Positions 44,199 through 55,103 are shown, counted from the first letter of the stretch. The stretch: DNA of 64,000 nucleotides from Silanimonas sp. (GCA_018334015.1 JAGXTI010000014.1:186001-250000), one strand, 5' to 3'. Numbers and translations: made by a program. The notes: generated from the letters alone by a model not told the origin.

Positions 44199-44866
44199 GC
44201 ACCCGCTCCGGCGAGGGCGGCGAGGTCGCGGGCGACGGCCTCGGCATCGATCACCGGAATCGCCCCGGAGCCGGGCGTGGCGCCTTCGGGCAGGCGCGGC
44301 CGGATGACACCGGCGACCCGTACCTCGGGGTCGAGCACCACCATCGAACTGCTGTGGTCCATGGTGTAGGTGTCGCCCAGCGGCACTTTGCGGAACACCA
44401 GGCTGAGGCTGTTGGTGAAAGTCTCGAGGCGGGCCAGATCGGGCTGGGTCGCGGCCACCGTCTCGGGATGGAAATGGCGGGCATAGCCGGCGATCAGTTC
44501 GGGCGTGTCGCGTTCCGGGTCGATCGAGACGAACAGCAGGCGCGGCCGCTGCGCCTCCGGCAGGGCCGCCCAGGCGCGCTGGGCCTTGGCCATGTCGGTG
44601 AGCGTGGTCGGGCAGATGTCAGGGCAGGAGACGAAACCGATGAAGACCACGGTCCAGCGGCCGCGCAGGCTGGCCTCGGTGACCGGACCGGCCGCAGAGA
44701 CCAGTTCGAAGGGCGGGATCGGTCGCGGGGTGGCGAAGGGGATCACCGTTTCCAGGGCGGGTGCGCTGTGTTGCGGTCCGCGCTCGATCCATTGCTGGGC
44801 GGCCAGCAGGCCAAGGCCGGCGAACACGGCGGCGGCGACGATGAGCAGGGAACTGCGGTTGAACAT
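44195..44866 (-). CDS. SCO1/SenC-family copper chaperone
   Basis: 223 residues. One N-terminal membrane helix (about residues 6-24) anchors a periplasmic thioredoxin-like domain. The copper motif is complete: [13 protein letters not shown] (CxxxC, about residues 79-83) and the distal His in [15 protein letters not shown] (about 168). SCO proteins mature the CuA centre of cytochrome oxidase or act in redox control. Neither cox genes nor other copper genes are near. It is divergent from prmB across a short spacer with a -10-like box on each strand. Confidence 0.9.
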   Translation of the reverse strand: MFNRSSLLIVAAAVFAGLGLLAAQQWIERGPQHSAPALETVIPFATPRPIPPFELVSAAGPVTEASLRGRWTVVFIGFVSCPDICPTTLTDMAKAQRAWAALPEAQRPRLLFVSIDPERDTPELIAGYARHFHPETVAATQPDLARLETFTNSLSLVFRKVPLGDTYTMDHSSSMVVLDPEVRVAGVIRPRLPEGATPGSGAIPVIDAEAVARDLAALAGAGA

Positions 44867-44904
44867 GGCGGCGGGCGGCTGGCGGAGTGGATGGCGAGGC
44901 CACC

Positions 44905-44928
44905 AGTATAGAGGCGGCTGGCTATACT
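44905..44928. promoter_or_regulatory. Paired divergent -10 boxes between the SCO1 gene and prmB
   Basis: Bases 44905-44910 read TATACT on the minus strand (39 bases before the SCO1 ATG), and 44923-44928 read TATACT on the plus strand (32 bases before the prmB ATG). They lie 12 bases apart in the 93-base spacer. Both sides lack an obvious -35, so the fit is only in the -10. Confidence 0.42.
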
Positions 44929-44959
44929 CAAGCGCTTGCCCCGTGAACCCCCGAGCCGC

Positions 44960-45892
44960 ATGCCTGCCGAACGCCAGACCGATGCCCTGCAGACCATCAT
45001 CGACCTGATCCGCTACGGCGCCAGCCGTTTCGGCGCGGTCGGCCTGAGCTTCGGCCACAGCTACGACAACGCCATGGACGAGAGCACCCAGCTCGTTCTG
45101 CATGCCCTGCACCTGCCGCACGACCTGAACCCGATCTACGGCGCCTCGCGCGTGACGGCCGACGAAAAGGCCAAGGTGCTGGCCCTGTTCCAGCGCCGCA
45201 TCGACGAGCGCGTGCCGGCCTGTTACCTCACCGGCGAGGCCTGGTTCGCCGGCCTGTCGTTCAAGAGCGATGCGCGTGCGCTGGTGCCGCGCAGTCCGAT
45301 CGCCGAGCTGATCCTCAATGGCTTCCAACCCTGGATCGGCGAGGTCGAGGTGCGCGATGCGCTCGATCTGTGCACGGGCGGGGGCTGCATCGCCATCGCC
45401 ATGGGCCACTACCACCCGGACTGGAACGTCGACGCGGTCGATCTGAGCCCCGAGGCGCTCGCGCTGGCGGCCGAGAACATCGAGCGCCTCGATGCGCGCA
45501 ACGTGACGCTGCATCGCGGCGATCTTTACGGCCCGCTCACCGGCCGTCACTACGACCTGATCGTCACCAACCCGCCTTACGTGACGAATGCGGAAACCGA
45601 CGCGCTGCCGCCCGAGTACGCGCACGAGCCCGAGATGGCCCTGCGCGCCGGTGACGACGGGCTGGATCTGGTGCTAAAGATCCTGCGCGACGCGCCGCTG
45701 CACCTGCGCCAGCACGGCCTGCTGATTGGCGAAGTGGGCGAGAGCCAGCAGCACCTCGAGCGCCTGCTGCCCGACGTGCCTTTCGCCTGGATCGAGTTCA
45801 AGGTGGGGCAGATGGGCATCTTCGCTCTGCACCACGACGACCTCGTGGCCCACCATCGCGACATCAAGCGTCTCGCCGACGCGCGCCCCTGA
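44960..45892 (+). CDS. prmB: 50S ribosomal protein L3 glutamine methyltransferase
   Basis: 310 residues. PrmB methylates a glutamine of ribosomal protein uL3. The SAM motif [16 protein letters not shown] (about residues 133-148) and the catalytic NPPY in [11 protein letters not shown] (about 198-208) are clear. N-terminal ~90 residues resemble PrmB rather than PrmC ([26 protein letters not shown]). ATG 44960 chosen; the TTG at 44936 would add 8 residues. A following aroC on the same strand is the usual order. Confidence 0.94.
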   Translation: MPAERQTDALQTIIDLIRYGASRFGAVGLSFGHSYDNAMDESTQLVLHALHLPHDLNPIYGASRVTADEKAKVLALFQRRIDERVPACYLTGEAWFAGLSFKSDARALVPRSPIAELILNGFQPWIGEVEVRDALDLCTGGGCIAIAMGHYHPDWNVDAVDLSPEALALAAENIERLDARNVTLHRGDLYGPLTGRHYDLIVTNPPYVTNAETDALPPEYAHEPEMALRAGDDGLDLVLKILRDAPLHLRQHGLLIGEVGESQQHLERLLPDVPFAWIEFKVGQMGIFALHHDDLVAHHRDIKRLADARP

Positions 45893-45911
45893 GCATGGAC
45901 GCCTGACGCGC

Positions 45912-47024
45912 ATGGCCAGCAACACCTTCGGCAGAGTCTTTGCGGTCACCACCTTCGGCGAGAGCCATGGGCCGGCGATCGGCTGCGTCATCGACGGCTG
46001 CCCACCCGGCCTTGCGATCGCGCCCGAGGATTTCCGTGCCGATCTGGAACGCCGCGCCACCGGCCGCTCGCGCCACACCTCGCAGCGGCATGAGGCCGAC
46101 GAGGTCGAGATCCTCTCCGGCGTGTTCGAGGGCAAGACCACCGGCACGCCGATCGCCCTGCTGATCCGCAACGTCGATGCCAAGTCGAAGGACTACGCCA
46201 AGATCAGCGAGCAGTTCCGCCCCGGCCATGCCGACTACGCCTACTGGCAGAAGTACGGCATCCGCGACCCGCGCGGCGGTGGTCGCAGCTCGGCCCGCGA
46301 GACGACCATGCGCGTCGCCGCCGGCGTGATCGCCAAGAAGTGGCTGGCCGAGCGTTACGGCGTCAGCGTGCGCGCCTGCGTGAGCCAGCTGCACACGATC
46401 ACGCCGCGTGCGTGGGAGTGGTCGGCCGTCGAGGACAGCCCCTTCTTCTGGCCGGACGCTGGCCAAGTGCCCGAGCTCGAGGCCTTCATGGACGCCCTGC
46501 GCAAGTCCGGCGACTCGGTCGGTGCGCGGGTGCGTGTCGAGGCGCACGGCGTGCCGCCGGGCTGGGGTGAGCCGATCTACGGCAAGCTCGACGGCGAACT
46601 CGCCGCGGCGATGATGTCGATCAATGCGGTGAAGGGTGTGGAGATCGGCGCCGGCTTCGCCAGTGTCGGCCAGCTCGGCACCGAGCACCGCGACCTGATC
46701 CACCCGGACGGCTTCGCCAGCAACCATGCCGGTGGCGTGCTGGGCGGCATCAGCAGCGGCCAGCCGCTGGTCTGCGAGTTGGCCTTCAAGCCGACCTCCA
46801 GCCTGCGCCTGCCCGGCCCCACCGTCGACCTGAGGGGTCATCCGGTCGAGGTCATCACCACCGGCCGCCACGACCCCTGTGTGGGCCTGCGCGCACCGCC
46901 GATCGGCGAAGCCATGATGGCGCTGGTGCTGATCGACCAGGCCCTGCGTCACCGTGCCCAGTGCGGCGATGTCGGCGAGGTCGCGCCGCGGGTGGCCGGT
47001 GAGCGAAAACGCGAGGGCGCGTGA
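45912..47024 (+). CDS. aroC: Chorismate synthase
   Basis: 370 residues. AroC turns EPSP into chorismate, last step of the shikimate pathway, with reduced FMN. Family signatures: [19 protein letters not shown] (signature 1, about residues 15-33), [19 protein letters not shown] [21 protein letters not shown] (signature 2, about 119-139) and LRTPxxV-like [17 protein letters not shown] near the C-terminus. ATG 45912; the upstream frame is a shadow of prmB. The chorismate feeds the trp genes 4 kb downstream. Confidence 0.98.
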   Translation: MASNTFGRVFAVTTFGESHGPAIGCVIDGCPPGLAIAPEDFRADLERRATGRSRHTSQRHEADEVEILSGVFEGKTTGTPIALLIRNVDAKSKDYAKISEQFRPGHADYAYWQKYGIRDPRGGGRSSARETTMRVAAGVIAKKWLAERYGVSVRACVSQLHTITPRAWEWSAVEDSPFFWPDAGQVPELEAFMDALRKSGDSVGARVRVEAHGVPPGWGEPIYGKLDGELAAAMMSINAVKGVEIGAGFASVGQLGTEHRDLIHPDGFASNHAGGVLGGISSGQPLVCELAFKPTSSLRLPGPTVDLRGHPVEVITTGRHDPCVGLRAPPIGEAMMALVLIDQALRHRAQCGDVGEVAPRVAGERKREGA

Positions 47025-47071
47025 GGCCCCCGAATTCGCTCCCTTCCTCGCATCCATCCAAGGAATCCTCC

Positions 47072-48091
47072 ATGTCCCAAGGCTTCAAAGTCGCCGTCGT
47101 CGGCGCCACCGGTGCCGTCGGTGAAACCATGCTCGCTATCCTCGCCGAGCGGAACTTCCCGGTGAGCGAAGTCATCGCGCTGGCGAGCGATCGCTCGGCG
47201 GGCGGGCAGGTCGATTTCGGCCGACGCAAACTCACGGTGCGCGATCTCGCCAGCTTCGACCCGAGCGGGGTCGATTTCGCCCTGTTCTCGGCCGGCGGCG
47301 ACATCTCGCGCGAGCACGCACCAAGGTTTGCGGCGGCCGGGGCCATCGTCATCGACAACAGCTCGGCTTTCCGCATGGACGCCGACGTGCCGCTGGTGGT
47401 GAGCGAGGTGAACCCGGAGGCGCTGGATTCGATCCCGCGCGGCATCGTCGCCAACCCCAACTGCTCGACCATGCAGATGGTCGTAGCGCTGAAGCCGATT
47501 TACGACGCGGTGGGCATCACCCGCATCAATGTCGCCACCTACCAGTCGGTGTCCGGTGCGGGACGTTCAGCGCTCGAGGAACTGGGTCGCCAGACCGCCG
47601 CCCTGCTGCGCTTCGAAGACCCGAAGCCGGCACATTTTCCGGTGCAGATCGCTTACAACCTGATCCCGCAGATCGACGCCTTCACCGACAACGGCTACAC
47701 CAAGGAGGAGATGAAGCTGGTCCACGAAACCCGCAAGATCCTCGGCGATGCGAACATCCAGGTGAACCCGACGGCGGTGCGGGTGCCGGTGTTCTTCGGC
47801 CATTCCGAGGCCGTGCATGTGGAGACCCGCGACAAGATCACCGCGGCGCAAGCCCGCGCTCTGCTCGAGAAAGCGCCCGGCGTCGTCGTGGTCGATGACC
47901 CGGCGAACGGCGAATGGCCCACGCCGGTCACCCACGCCTCCGGCAGTGACCCGGTCTTTGTTGGCCGCATCCGCGAGGACATCTCGCACCCGCGCGGGCT
48001 GTCGATGTGGATCGTGGCCGACAACATCCGCAAGGGCGCGGCCCTGAACGCCGTGCAGATCGCCGAGCGGCTGGCCGCCCGTCGCGCCTGA
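47072..48091 (+). CDS. asd: Aspartate-semialdehyde dehydrogenase
   Basis: 339 residues. It reduces aspartyl phosphate to the semialdehyde for lysine, threonine, methionine and diaminopimelate. NADP loop VVGATGAVGETM (about 9-20), the active-site Cys in GIVANPNCSTMQM (about residue 130), QSVSGAGRSALEEL and the catalytic His region VRVPVFFGHSEAVHVE (about 237-252). The clear RBS AAGGA (47069 region, ccAAGGAatcctcc) precedes ATG 47072. Typical asd-fimV-truA order follows. Confidence 0.97.
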   Translation: MSQGFKVAVVGATGAVGETMLAILAERNFPVSEVIALASDRSAGGQVDFGRRKLTVRDLASFDPSGVDFALFSAGGDISREHAPRFAAAGAIVIDNSSAFRMDADVPLVVSEVNPEALDSIPRGIVANPNCSTMQMVVALKPIYDAVGITRINVATYQSVSGAGRSALEELGRQTAALLRFEDPKPAHFPVQIAYNLIPQIDAFTDNGYTKEEMKLVHETRKILGDANIQVNPTAVRVPVFFGHSEAVHVETRDKITAAQARALLEKAPGVVVVDDPANGEWPTPVTHASGSDPVFVGRIREDISHPRGLSMWIVADNIRKGAALNAVQIAERLAARRA

Positions 48092-48136
48092 GGCCCTCGC
48101 CACGGGGGTACTGACGGGCAGCGGCGTCGGAAGTCC

Positions 48137-48165
48137 TTGGCGGATCAAGGCGATTCGGCTTTACT
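48137..48165 (+). promoter_or_regulatory. Candidate promoter of fimV
   Basis: TTGGCG (48137-48142), 17-base spacer, TTTACT (48160-48165), ending 59 bases before the fimV ATG, within the 133-base asd-fimV gap. No terminator for asd is visible there. Confidence 0.42.
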
Positions 48166-48224
48166 GTTGACCGGTTTTGAAGATCCGCCCACCCGGCGCT
48201 TGGGCGCCGTCGAGGAATTCAGGC

Positions 48225-50576
48225 ATGTTGCTTGCGGTGAAAACGCTTCCTTTGGCCATGATTCTGGCCCTGAGTGCCGGCCCGGTGGCCGCACTCGGCT
48301 TGGGACCGATCGAGGTCCGGTCGCAACTCAACCAGCCCCTCTTGGCCGAGATTCCCCTGATCGGCGCCCAGGCGGCCGATCTGGAGGTTCTGAGCGTCCG
48401 TCTCGCCTCGCCCGAGGCTTTTGCCCGGGTGGGTTTGCCGGTGCCGGTCGGCGCCACCGCCAACCTGCAGTTCAGCGTCGGCCGCAATGCCCGCGGCGAG
48501 CCGGTGGTGCGGGTGACCACACCGGGCCGGGTGCAGGATCCTTTTGTCTCTTTCCTGCTTGAGGCCGAATGGGGCAGGGGCAGCGTGGTGCGCGAGTTCA
48601 CCGTGCTGATCGACCCACCACACATCGCCGCCGCCACCGTGGCCCCGCTGCGTGCCGCCACGGTCGCCGCATCCGACACTCCGCCGACCCGGCCCCTGCC
48701 CGACCCGCTCCCCTACCCGCTCCCCGAGCCTCTGCCCGCCGCCCCGGTGGCCGCGCTGCCACCAGCACCCATCCCAGCACCAGCAACTGCACCTGCACCT
48801 GCACCCGCCCCAGCACCCGCCCCAGCGCCTGCACCAGCGCCTGCACCAGCACCGGCACCCGCCCTTGAAGCGATGCCCATGGCCGGTTCTGCCGCGCTCC
48901 GTGAGCACCGGGTCCGTGCCGGCGACACGCTCTGGTCGATCGCCGCAGCCCATCGTCAGGAGGTCAGCGCGGCGCAGATGATGCTGGCGATCCAGCGCGC
49001 CAACCCCCAGGCCTTCGCCCGCGACAACATCAACCTGCTGCGCAGCGGTGCTGTGCTGCGCATCCCCAGTGCCGACCAGGCGCAGAGCCTGGCCCGGCAG
49101 GAGGCGGAGGCCAGTGTGCGCGAGCAGATGGTGGCCTGGCGGGCGCTTTCCGGAGCCCCGGCCCCGGCCCCGACGCCGGTGCAGGCCGAACGGATTGCCA
49201 CCGCGATGCCCCCGCGATCGGCCGAGCCGGCGCGTGGCGACGCCACTGCGACAGCGACCACCGGTCGGCTGGAAATCGCCCCGCCGGTCGGCGAGGGGAT
49301 GGCCGCGGCCCAGACCGGTGCCCGCGTTGGCGGCGAGGGTCGGGAATTGCGCGCCGAACTGCAGCAGACCCGCGAGGAGCTAGCCGCCCGCGAAACCGAA
49401 CTGCGCGATCTGCGCTCGCGGCTCACCGAGCAGGAGGCACTGGCCAGCGAGCAGCAGCGCCTGATCGAGCTGAAAAACAGCCAGTTGAGCGCACTCGAAG
49501 AAACCCTGCGCCGCCAGCGTGAAGCCGAAGCCTTGGCCGCCACGCCGGCGGCCGCTGCGGCTGAAGCGGCGGCTGCCGCTGCCGCAGCTGCGGCCGAGAT
49601 CCCCGCTGCCACCGCAGCTGCGACCGAGACTCCTGCTGTGGCCGAGACTCCCGCTGCCGCGGTGGTGATCGAAGCCACGCCGGCTGCGCCTCCTGTGGCC
49701 TGGTGGCGCCAGCCGCTGGTCCTTGGTGGTGCAGGCTTGTTGCTGGTGGGCGGTCTGCTTGCCTTGCTGCTGCGCCGTCGCAATCCGGCCGGAACGGCGG
49801 CGCGGCCCTTGGTGGCCGGTGCGGCAACCGGCCGCGGTCGCCTTTCCGACGATCCCGACCTGTTCAGTGGCTTGCCCGGCCCGGCCCGGCCGGAGAATGA
49901 CGAATCGATCGACTCGGCGCCGCTTGATGAGCGTGGCGTGTCTGCGGCTGCGCGTATGGAAGACGCTGAACCCTCCGTTCCAGCGCATCTGGAGAACGCC
50001 GAACCATTGGCGCATGAAGCCGTGCCGCAGCCGATCACCGATCCGATCGTCGATCGTCTGCACGCCGAGATTGCGGCTTCTCCGCTCGACCTCGAGGCCC
50101 ATGTCGCCCTGCTGCGCCAGCACTACAACGCTGGCGATGCCGGGGCCTTCCTTGCCGCAGCCGAGGCGATGCGCCCCTGCGTCGGCGATACCGCCGATCC
50201 GCGCTGGCGCGAGGTGGTGGTGATGGGTATGGGTCTGGTGCCCGGCCACGCCCTGTTCCGCGAAGTGCTTTGGAACCCGATGCGGCCCACCGACCTGCAA
50301 GTCCGCGAGCCGGCAGCCAGACCGGTCGCGAGTGAACCGCTCGACGAGGCTTTCGATGCCGCGATCACCGCCCAGCGTCCGGCCCTCGATGTGACGGCCG
50401 AGCCGGTGGTCGAGGCCGAGAACGAGGGCTTGGACGACACCCGCATCGAGCTGGCCAAGGCCTACATCGAAATCGGTGACGCCGAGGGTGCCCGCGGCAT
50501 GCTCGAGGAGGTGCTGCTCGAAGGCAGCCCGGCGGCGCGAGCCGAGGCCGGGCGGCTGCTGAAGTCGCTCGGTTGA
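48225..50576 (+). CDS. fimV: FimV-family peptidoglycan-binding pole/motility protein
   Basis: 783 residues, inner membrane. Signal peptide, then the FimV N-terminal domain (LGLGPIEVRSQLNQPLLAEIPL). A Pro/Ala stretch (AP units, about residues 179-214) precedes a LysM domain (about 228-282, HRVRAGDTLWSIAAAH). A coiled coil (about 372-440), an Ala/Thr/Glu linker, a transmembrane helix (about 495-516, then RRR) and a cytoplasmic part ending in the FimV C-terminal TPR-like motif (TRIELAKAYIEIGDAEGARGM) follow. ATG 48225 has GAGGA 8 bases before it. In relatives FimV organises the pole and type IV pili. Confidence 0.93.
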   Translation: MLLAVKTLPLAMILALSAGPVAALGLGPIEVRSQLNQPLLAEIPLIGAQAADLEVLSVRLASPEAFARVGLPVPVGATANLQFSVGRNARGEPVVRVTTPGRVQDPFVSFLLEAEWGRGSVVREFTVLIDPPHIAAATVAPLRAATVAASDTPPTRPLPDPLPYPLPEPLPAAPVAALPPAPIPAPATAPAPAPAPAPAPAPAPAPAPAPAPALEAMPMAGSAALREHRVRAGDTLWSIAAAHRQEVSAAQMMLAIQRANPQAFARDNINLLRSGAVLRIPSADQAQSLARQEAEASVREQMVAWRALSGAPAPAPTPVQAERIATAMPPRSAEPARGDATATATTGRLEIAPPVGEGMAAAQTGARVGGEGRELRAELQQTREELAARETELRDLRSRLTEQEALASEQQRLIELKNSQLSALEETLRRQREAEALAATPAAAAAEAAAAAAAAAAEIPAATAAATETPAVAETPAAAVVIEATPAAPPVAWWRQPLVLGGAGLLLVGGLLALLLRRRNPAGTAARPLVAGAATGRGRLSDDPDLFSGLPGPARPENDESIDSAPLDERGVSAAARMEDAEPSVPAHLENAEPLAHEAVPQPITDPIVDRLHAEIAASPLDLEAHVALLRQHYNAGDAGAFLAAAEAMRPCVGDTADPRWREVVVMGMGLVPGHALFREVLWNPMRPTDLQVREPAARPVASEPLDEAFDAAITAQRPALDVTAEPVVEAENEGLDDTRIELAKAYIEIGDAEGARGMLEEVLLEGSPAARAEAGRLLKSLG

Positions 50577-50615
50577 GGTCGAGGCCACGGGCTTTCGGCC
50601 CGCGGCACCGTCGCC

Positions 50616-51446
50616 ATGCGCTACGCCCTGGGCATCGAATACGACGGCAGCGGCTTTCTCGGTTGGCAGCGGCTCGCGCACGGCGAGTCGGTGCAGGGCG
50701 CGGTCGAGGCCGCGTTGGGCTCGATCGTGCAACACGCGGTTGATGCCGTCTGTGCCGGTCGCACCGATGCCGGCGTGCACGCCACCCAGCAGGTCGTGCA
50801 CTTCGACACGGTGATCGAGCGTCCGCTGCGGGCCTTCGTCGAAGGCAGCAACACGCGCCTGCCGTCGTCGGTTCGGGTGCTGTGGGCGCAGCCGGTGGCC
50901 GAGGCCTTCCACGCCCGCCACGCCGCGCGCGCGCGCTGCTACCGCTATCGCCTGCTCAACCGCCGCGTGCGGCCGGCCCTGCTGCGCGAGCACCTGAGCT
51001 GGGAGCCGCGACCGCTCGATGCCGACGCCATGCACCGTGCGGCACAGGCGCTGCTCGGCGAGAACGATTTCAGCGCCTTTCGCACTGCCCAGTGCCAGGC
51101 CCGCCATCCGATGCGCGACCTGCATTCGATCAGTGTGCGGCGCGAGGACGAGCAACTCGTCGTTGAGGTGCAGGCCAACGCCTTCCTGCATCACATGGTA
51201 CGGAACATCGTGGGAAGCTTGATCGTGGTCGGTCGCGGCGAGCAGCCGGAAACCTGGATCGGCGAACTACTGGCGGGCCGCGACCGTACCCGCGCCGGGC
51301 CGACCGCCCCGGCCGCCGGGCTCAGCTTCCTCGGGCCGCGCTACCGGCGCGCCTGGGGCCTGCCGGAAGCGGTCTGCTTACCGCAAGACTGGATCGACCG
51401 CCCGCGACCGCTGGCGCTCTTGCCCTACGCCGAGATCGATGCATGA
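50616..51446 (+). CDS. truA: tRNA pseudouridine(38-40) synthase
   Basis: 276 residues. It makes pseudouridine at positions 38-40 of many tRNAs. Start [18 protein letters not shown] is the family opening; [21 protein letters not shown] carries the catalytic Asp (about residue 52); [19 protein letters not shown] and [21 protein letters not shown] are also typical. Follows fimV with 39 bases; the trpF upstream ATG overlaps its end. Confidence 0.96.
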   Translation: MRYALGIEYDGSGFLGWQRLAHGESVQGAVEAALGSIVQHAVDAVCAGRTDAGVHATQQVVHFDTVIERPLRAFVEGSNTRLPSSVRVLWAQPVAEAFHARHAARARCYRYRLLNRRVRPALLREHLSWEPRPLDADAMHRAAQALLGENDFSAFRTAQCQARHPMRDLHSISVRREDEQLVVEVQANAFLHHMVRNIVGSLIVVGRGEQPETWIGELLAGRDRTRAGPTAPAAGLSFLGPRYRRAWGLPEAVCLPQDWIDRPRPLALLPYAEIDA

Positions 51447-51477
51447 GGATGGCCGCCGTTCGCCACAACCCGCAGCC

Positions 51478-52099
51478 ATGAGCCAACGCACCCGTATCAA
51501 GTTCTGCGGCCTCACCCGCGCCGGTGACGTGCGCCTGGCCGGTGAGCTGGGCGTCGATGCGCTCGGTTTCATCTTCGTGCCCGGCAGCCCGCGTGCGCTC
51601 ACCTTGGCGCAGGCCCTAGCGCTGCGCCAGGCCGTGCCGCCCCTCGTGCAGGTGGTCGCGCTGTTCATGGACCCGGACCGGGCGCGAGTGCATGACACGC
51701 TGCGCGCCTTGCGGCCCACGCTTTTGCAGTTCCACGGCCGTGAGGACGCATCGTTCTGCGCGAGCTTCGGCCTGCCCTATGTGAAGACTTTGCCGATGGG
51801 CGAGGGTGTGGAGGCTGCGGAAGGACTCGCCACGCGTTACCCTTCGGCTGAAGCCTTCTTGCTCGATGGCCACAAGGCCGGCGAGCCGGGCGGGCAGGGC
51901 GTCCGCTTCGACTGGGCGCGCCTGCCCACGCTGCCGAAGCCTTGGCTGCTGGCCGGCGGGCTTGGCCCCGGCAACATTTTCGAGGCGGTCCGCGCTGCGC
52001 GACCCTTCGGCGTGGATGTGTCGAGCGGCATCGAGGGTGCTCCCGGCCTGAAGGACGGTGAGCGCATGCACCGTTTCGTCCAAGAGGTTCGCCGCGCCG

Positions 52100-52122
<23 letters not shown>
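51478..52122 (+). CDS. trpF: Phosphoribosylanthranilate isomerase
   Basis: 214 residues, the usual length. TrpF isomerises phosphoribosylanthranilate in tryptophan synthesis. (beta/alpha)8 barrel: [33 protein letters not shown] (catalytic Cys near residue 9), LLQFHGRED, and [16 protein letters not shown] with [16 protein letters not shown] at the phosphate-binding end. ATG 51478 is preferred; ATG 51439 overlapping truA would add 13 unconserved residues. It overlaps trpB by 23 bases. Confidence 0.95.
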
Positions 52123-53329
<1,207 letters not shown>

Positions 53330-53330
53330 G

Positions 53331-53417
53331 AACGAGTGGAGAGGAAAGAGGAACGAGTGGCTCGCCGCGAGCCCCCACGCCGTCTCTGTTTCCTCTTTCC
53401 TCGCTTCATCACTCGTT
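53331..53417 (+). repeat. Nested inverted repeat between trpB and trpA
   Basis: AACGAGTG (53331-53338) pairs with CACTCGTT (53410-53417), and GAGGAAAGAGGA (53341-53352) pairs with TCCTCTTTCCTC (53391-53402), both exact. A small CTCG/CGAG stem (53361-53364/53368-53371) sits in the loop. The left arm also has an 11-base direct repeat GGAACGAGTGG at 53329 and 53350. Polypurine/polypyrimidine arms in otherwise mixed GC-rich DNA. No Trp-rich leader peptide is seen, so it is not a classical attenuator. Confidence 0.75.
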
Positions 53418-53430
53418 TCTCGGAATCCGC

Positions 53431-54222
53431 ATGAACCGCATCGACGCCCGCCTTTCCGCCCTCCGCGCCGCCGGCCGGAAGGCCCTCGTGCCCTTCATCA
53501 CCGCCGGCGATCCGTCCCGCGAGGTCACCGTGCCGGTGATGCACGCGCTGGTCGAAGGCGGTGCCGACCTGATCGAACTCGGCGTGCCCTTCTCCGATCC
53601 GATGGCCGACGGCCCGGTCATCCAGAAAAGCTCCGAACGCGCCATCGAGCGCAAGGCCGGCTTGGGTTTCGTGTTCGAGGCCGTGCGCGCATTCCGCAGC
53701 CGCGACACCGAAACGCCGGTGGTGCTGATGGGCTACCTCAACCCGGTCGAGATGCGCGGCCTCGAACGCTTCGCCGACGAAGCCGCTGCCGCCGGTGTCG
53801 ATGGCGTGCTGCTGGTTGATCTGCCGCCCGAGGAAGCTGATCCGGTGCGCACTGCGCTGACCGCGCGCGGCCTGCACCTGATCGCCCTGGTGGCGCCGAC
53901 CACCACCGAAGCCCGTCTGGCGCCCTTGCAGCGCCATGCGCAGGGCTACCTGTACTACGTCAGCTTCGCCGGTGTGACCGGTGCCGCCAAGCTCGACACC
54001 GTCGATGTCGCCGCCCGTGCTGCCGTGGTGCGGGCGCACAGCCCGGTGCCGGTGCTGATCGGCTTTGGTATCAAGGACGCCGCTTCGGCGAAGGCGCTGG
54101 CCGCCCACGGCGACGGCGTCATCGTCGGCAGCGCACTGGTGCAGGCCCTGGCCGAAGCGGCCGATCCGGCGGCGGCGGCGCGGGCTTTCCTCGCAGCGAT
54201 TCGGGTGGGGCTGGACGGCTGA
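53431..54222 (+). CDS. trpA: Tryptophan synthase alpha chain
   Basis: 263 residues. It cleaves indole-3-glycerol phosphate and passes indole to TrpB. Opening MNRIDARLSALRAAGRKALVPFITAGDP with the catalytic Glu in LIELGVPFSDPMADGPVIQ (about residue 49), the second acid in GVLLVDLPPEEAD (about residue 130 region, Asp), and YYVSFAGVTGAA plus GFGIKDAASAK at the phosphate site. The gap of 101 bases from trpB holds the inverted repeat. trpC, trpD and trpE are not in the window. Confidence 0.98.
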   Translation: MNRIDARLSALRAAGRKALVPFITAGDPSREVTVPVMHALVEGGADLIELGVPFSDPMADGPVIQKSSERAIERKAGLGFVFEAVRAFRSRDTETPVVLMGYLNPVEMRGLERFADEAAAAGVDGVLLVDLPPEEADPVRTALTARGLHLIALVAPTTTEARLAPLQRHAQGYLYYVSFAGVTGAAKLDTVDVAARAAVVRAHSPVPVLIGFGIKDAASAKALAAHGDGVIVGSALVQALAEAADPAAAARAFLAAIRVGLDG

Positions 54223-54227
54223 GATCT

Positions 54228-54676
54228 CAGCGCTGACCGCCGCGACGGCCAGGGAGCCGCGGCGGCCTTGAGCCATGCCCGGAGCGGCACCCCCGCTTCG
54301 GCAGGCCGGGGGCCTGCGGCGGACTCGGGCCGGTAGCTGTGCGGCAAGAAACCCGACGGGCCGACCGAAGGGCGCATCCTTGGCGCCCTCGGTCGGTGCG
54401 CCCGTCCGGGGCGCACCCTGCGGGCCTGGCGTCTGATCGCCGTGCTGGCCCTCGAAATCCGCCGCAAGCCCCCAGCCTGCCATGCGGGGTGCTTCGAGGC
54501 TGCTGCGGTGATGGAGTGAGGAGCACGAAGTCCGTCTCACTTCGTATCCTGAGTCGGATGGTTGTCTGCGAGCGCCGCGCCAGCGCGGCCTGATGGACAG
54601 CGAAGCGAGCCAAGGAGGGCGAGCGTCGGCGAATGCGGAGCGGGACGCGAAGCCTGAGCCGTCGCGTCCGCAGGAC
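54228..54676. repeat. Intergenic repeat, copy C (same family as 9.2-10.2 kb)
   Basis: It shares long near-identical blocks with units A and B. Hairpin 1 has arms 54363-54375 and 54383-54394 with the single A bulge; hairpin 2 has arms 54395-54403 and 54409-54417. The terminal motif GGGACGCGAAGCCTGAGCC begins at 54642. Starts 5 bases after the trpA stop. Differs from A and B by several indels; no common reading frame. Confidence 0.85.
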
Positions 54677-54706
54677 TCGCGCCAGCCGGCGCGACCTTTC
54701 GGGCCG
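54677..54706 (+). repeat. 30-bp direct repeat, left copy
   Basis: Identical to bases 54995-55024; begins TCGCGCCAGCCGGCGCG, which itself can fold (CGCGCC/GGCGCG). Similarity continues imperfectly for about 30 more bases. The pair brackets the diverged copy D. Confidence 0.85.
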
Positions 54707-54770
54707 TGCTCCGACCGGTCAGGGGCGAGCACTCCTTACCATGGTCTGGCCGGGACCCAGAATTCCGCGG

Positions 54771-54980
54771 CGCTCACCGTCACGGCGGGCAGGGAGCCGC
54801 GGCGGCCTCGGGCCATGCCCGGATCGCAAGAAACCCGAAGGCCGGCACAAGGGCGCGTCCTGCGCCCTGTGCCGGTGCGCCACCTCCTGTGGCGCACCCT
54901 GCGGGCTGGGCTTCTGATCGATCGGCCGGCCCTCGAAAGCCGCCGCGATCCCCCTGCCCGCCGTGCGGCGGCGCATCAAG
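54771..54980. repeat. Diverged short repeat copy D with compensated stems
   Basis: It keeps the outline of copy C (AGGGAGCCGCGGCGGCCT, GCAAGAAACCCGA, then two hairpins, then TTCTGATC and GGCCCTCGAAA) but with different stem bases. Hairpin 1: CCGGCACA (54842-54849), bulged A (54850), GGGCGC, loop GTCCT, GCGCCC, TGTGCCGG (54868-54875). Hairpin 2: GGTGCGCCAC (54874-54883) and GTGGCGCACC (54889-54898). Changes relative to A-C occur on both arms together. Confidence 0.75.
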
Positions 54981-54994
54981 ACTCGGGCTGAGCG

Positions 54995-55024
54995 TCGCGC
55001 CAGCCGGCGCGACCTTTCGGGCCG
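54995..55024 (+). repeat. 30-bp direct repeat, right copy
   Basis: Exact match to 54677-54706. Lies 112 bases before accD. Confidence 0.85.
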
Positions 55025-55103
55025 CGCCCCGATCAGTCAGGCGCGACCACCCCAGCCCAGCAGCCGCGACCGGAATGCCTGCTGCGCCGCGAAGCACCCG
55101 CGC

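Noticed and set aside
53330..53430. Transcription attenuator with leader peptide before trpA
   Set aside because: No short ORF with Trp codons and no T-run after the inverted repeat. Classical attenuation also sits at the start of the operon, not between trpB and trpA.
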